Below, piece after piece: positions 62,419-64,000 of a stretch of DNA of 64,000 nucleotides; positions within the stretch are counted from its first letter, which is position 1; every line of letters starts with the position of its first letter. The DNA lies in assembly GCA_052161645.1 (NCBI GenBank), contig CP197414.1. One strand, given 5' to 3'. This DNA is from Laterigemmans sp052161645. GTDB lineage: Bacteria; Planctomycetota; Planctomycetia; Pirellulales; Pirellulaceae. A program made the translations under genes and the position numbers. The notes beneath the pieces are model-generated. The model made no database searches. It was not told the origin of the DNA and saw nothing but the letters and a program-made list of their open reading frames with translations.

Positions 62419-62833
62419 CGCTGAAACGCCCTATTTTGAGAATCACGTTAACATTTCCAGCGTGCAACCAACGCGCCGCGGGCGTCGTCTGGCTTGTTCA
62501 CAGGGGGGCGTTTCGGTATCATGCGTGGATGCAACCCACAAAGCGGGTGCCTGAGTAAAAGACTTCTGGAGGCTGGTACCTGAGTTGTCATCGCGCTCGA
62601 CAACTGACGAACCAGACTTCAGCCTGGCTGAACTTAGTCCGCTTTGAAGATGTCGCGTGACGTTGCCCTTGTGGGTTCCGCTGCGGCGGCAATCCAGCTT
62701 TTGATGACTGCTCTGGTCACAAAAAATTCACGGACTAGCGACGTACCGACCAAGACGCGACGGATCAGGGGGCTCTTTTTTGGGGGGCAGATGCGTCATC
62801 TTTCTGCACGACGGACTTATGAATTCAGAGAAC
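62419..62833. other. Intergenic region upstream of prfC
   Basis: About 415 bases with no convincing gene. Short overlapping frames on the plus strand lack ribosome sites and familiar content. The region should hold the prfC promoter; I could not identify a specific element. Confidence 0.45.
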
Positions 62834-64000
62834 ATGCAAGCAACGGCGACCAGCAATTCATCCGCACGGTCCAATGGCGATCCCGCCATTGAGGCCCAAC
62901 GGCTACGTCGTCGGACCTTCGCAATTATTTCCCACCCTGATGCTGGAAAGACAACGCTGACTGAGAAGATGCTGCTTTTCGGCGGTTCGATTGAAATCGC
63001 CGGTGCGGTGCGTGGCAGGAAAACTCAGCGAACCGCCACCTCAGACTGGATGGAGTTGGAGAAGCAGCGGGGCATTTCTGTTAGCTCCACTGTGCTGACC
63101 TTCGAGTTCGGGGGCTGCCAAGTCAATTTGTTGGACACCCCAGGCCACCATGATTTCAGCGAAGATACTTATCGCACCCTCGTGGCCGCCGATGCTGCGG
63201 TGATGGTCATCGATATGGCCAAGGGGATTGAAACTCAGACCGAAAAATTGTTTCGCGTCTGCGCGCTGCGTAAAATTCCCGTAATCACATTCGTAAACAA
63301 AGTGGATCGCCCGGGACGATCACCCTTGGAAATTATTGACGAAATTGAGCGGAAATTTTCCATCGAGCCCCTGCCCCAAAACTGGCCAATCGGTAGCGGT
63401 AGTGAATTCCAAGGGTTTGTCGATCTCCAGGATGATACCATCCACCTGTTCAGCGATCGCAAAGGGGAACGCCGAATCGCCGCCGAGGTGACCTCTTGGG
63501 CTGACCTTGAGACTCGCTCCGCCGAAGCTCTGAAAACGGGCGATAGCAGTGCCAGCGGGGCGATTTCCCCAGAGTTACTCGAGCGCACCCAAGAGGAAGT
63601 TGAACTGGTTCGGTTCGCCGGAGCGGAGTTGGACCGCGAGCGGTTTCTGCGGGGTGAGCAAACACCCGTCTACTTCGGAAGTGCGCTCACCAATTTTGGA
63701 GTCGAGCACTTCCTCCGCGGCTTCCTCAATCTATGTCCGCCCCCCGGCGATCGGATCAGTAACCGCGGCTTGGTTCCCGGCAGTGATCCGAATTTTTCCG
63801 GTTTCGTGTTCAAGATCCAGGCCAACCTTGATCCACGCCATCGCGATCGCGTGGCCTTCATGCGAGTCTGCACCGGCAAGTTCCAGCGGGACATGGAAGT
63901 GACGATCCCACGCAGCGGTAAACGCTTAAGGCTGCCGCGAGCACTCCGCGTCTTCGGCCAAGAGCGACAAACGATGGAGGAAGCCTATCCAGGTGATATT
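62834..64000 (+). CDS. prfC: Peptide chain release factor 3 (3'-truncated by window edge)
   Basis: 389 codons are present with no stop. GTPase motifs are G1 HPDAGKTT, G2 ISVSSTVLTFEF, G3 DTPGHHDFSEDTYR and G4 NKVDRPG. The insert-like SPLEIIDEIERKFSIEP and later VYFGSALTNFGVEHFL, CPPPGDR and FKIQANLDPRHRDRVAF are typical of RF3 rather than EF-G. The protein is a GTPase that recycles release factors 1 and 2 after termination. ATG 62834 is used. About 140 residues at the C-terminus lie outside the window. Confidence 0.95.
   Translation, partial: MQATATSNSSARSNGDPAIEAQRLRRRTFAIISHPDAGKTTLTEKMLLFGGSIEIAGAVRGRKTQRTATSDWMELEKQRGISVSSTVLTFEFGGCQVNLLDTPGHHDFSEDTYRTLVAADAAVMVIDMAKGIETQTEKLFRVCALRKIPVITFVNKVDRPGRSPLEIIDEIERKFSIEPLPQNWPIGSGSEFQGFVDLQDDTIHLFSDRKGERRIAAEVTSWADLETRSAEALKTGDSSASGAISPELLERTQEEVELVRFAGAELDRERFLRGEQTPVYFGSALTNFGVEHFLRGFLNLCPPPGDRISNRGLVPGSDPNFSGFVFKIQANLDPRHRDRVAFMRVCTGKFQRDMEVTIPRSGKRLRLPRALRVFGQERQTMEEAYPGDI

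Overview
The window looks like a chromosomal segment of a marine-type planctomycete (Pirellulales-like). The evidence is the pairing of a planctomycete cytochrome c/DUF1549/DUF1553 protein with a twin-arginine DUF1501 protein, a DUF1559 pseudopilin-like protein, an EF-hand/P-domain secreted protein beside a pore-less secretin-like protein, and a FloA/NfeD cluster. Gene density is high, strands alternate, and no phage, CRISPR array or complete insertion sequence was seen. Two genes run off the ends: a substrate-binding/OmpA-like protein on the left and release factor 3 (prfC) on the right.

Layout. 1-3.6 kb: minus-strand pair of an AAA+ ATPase and a periplasmic substrate-binding protein fused to an OmpA-like domain. 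4.2-9.0 kb: DUF1549/DUF1553 and DUF1501 pair. 9.0-12.0 kb: hypothetical protein, an SDR lacking the usual tyrosine, a HEAT-repeat lipoprotein, and a secreted protein with a clear terminator. 12.4-13.95 kb: DUF1559 protein, then a 53-residue lipoprotein starting at GTG, then a textbook terminator. 14.1-20.7 kb: a tightly packed plus-strand sugar-acid operon (aldo/keto reductase, Zn-dehydrogenase, UxaA, UxaB-like, KDPG aldolase, TIM-barrel epimerase, FucU/RbsD mutarotase), whose steps fit oxidative breakdown of L-galactose or a related L-sugar. 20.7-28.5 kb (minus): glycine-zipper protein, sulfite reductase hemoprotein, CorA-like channel, and a ribose-type sugar ABC transporter.

28.6-34.1 kb (minus): a tetR-hlyD-RND efflux operon with overlapping genes. 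34.3 kb: a compound inverted-repeat element sharing arms with one at 27.3 kb. 34.4-38.4 kb: a DUF255 thioredoxin-like protein fused to a DsbD-alpha domain, a beta-hydroxyacid dehydrogenase, and a hypothetical protein. 38.4-42.7 kb: flotillin FloA with short and long NfeD proteins. 42.8-45.5 kb: Tgt, a TPR protein with two RNA polymerase alpha-CTD-like domains, and tRNA-Thr(CGU).

45.6-50.6 kb: CinA-like protein without the usual deamidase motif, PPK2, methyltransferase, SDR and a TlpA-like thioredoxin. 50.8-58.1 kb: SET-domain protein, EF-hand/P-domain plus secretin-like operon, BON protein and an outer-membrane-like protein. 58.4-64.0 kb: NAD(P)-binding DUF2867-type protein, DUF1622 protein, AI-2E family transporter, a small membrane protein, a decayed wrbA pseudogene and the start of prfC. 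All functions come from reading motifs and translated sequence; no database search was possible.
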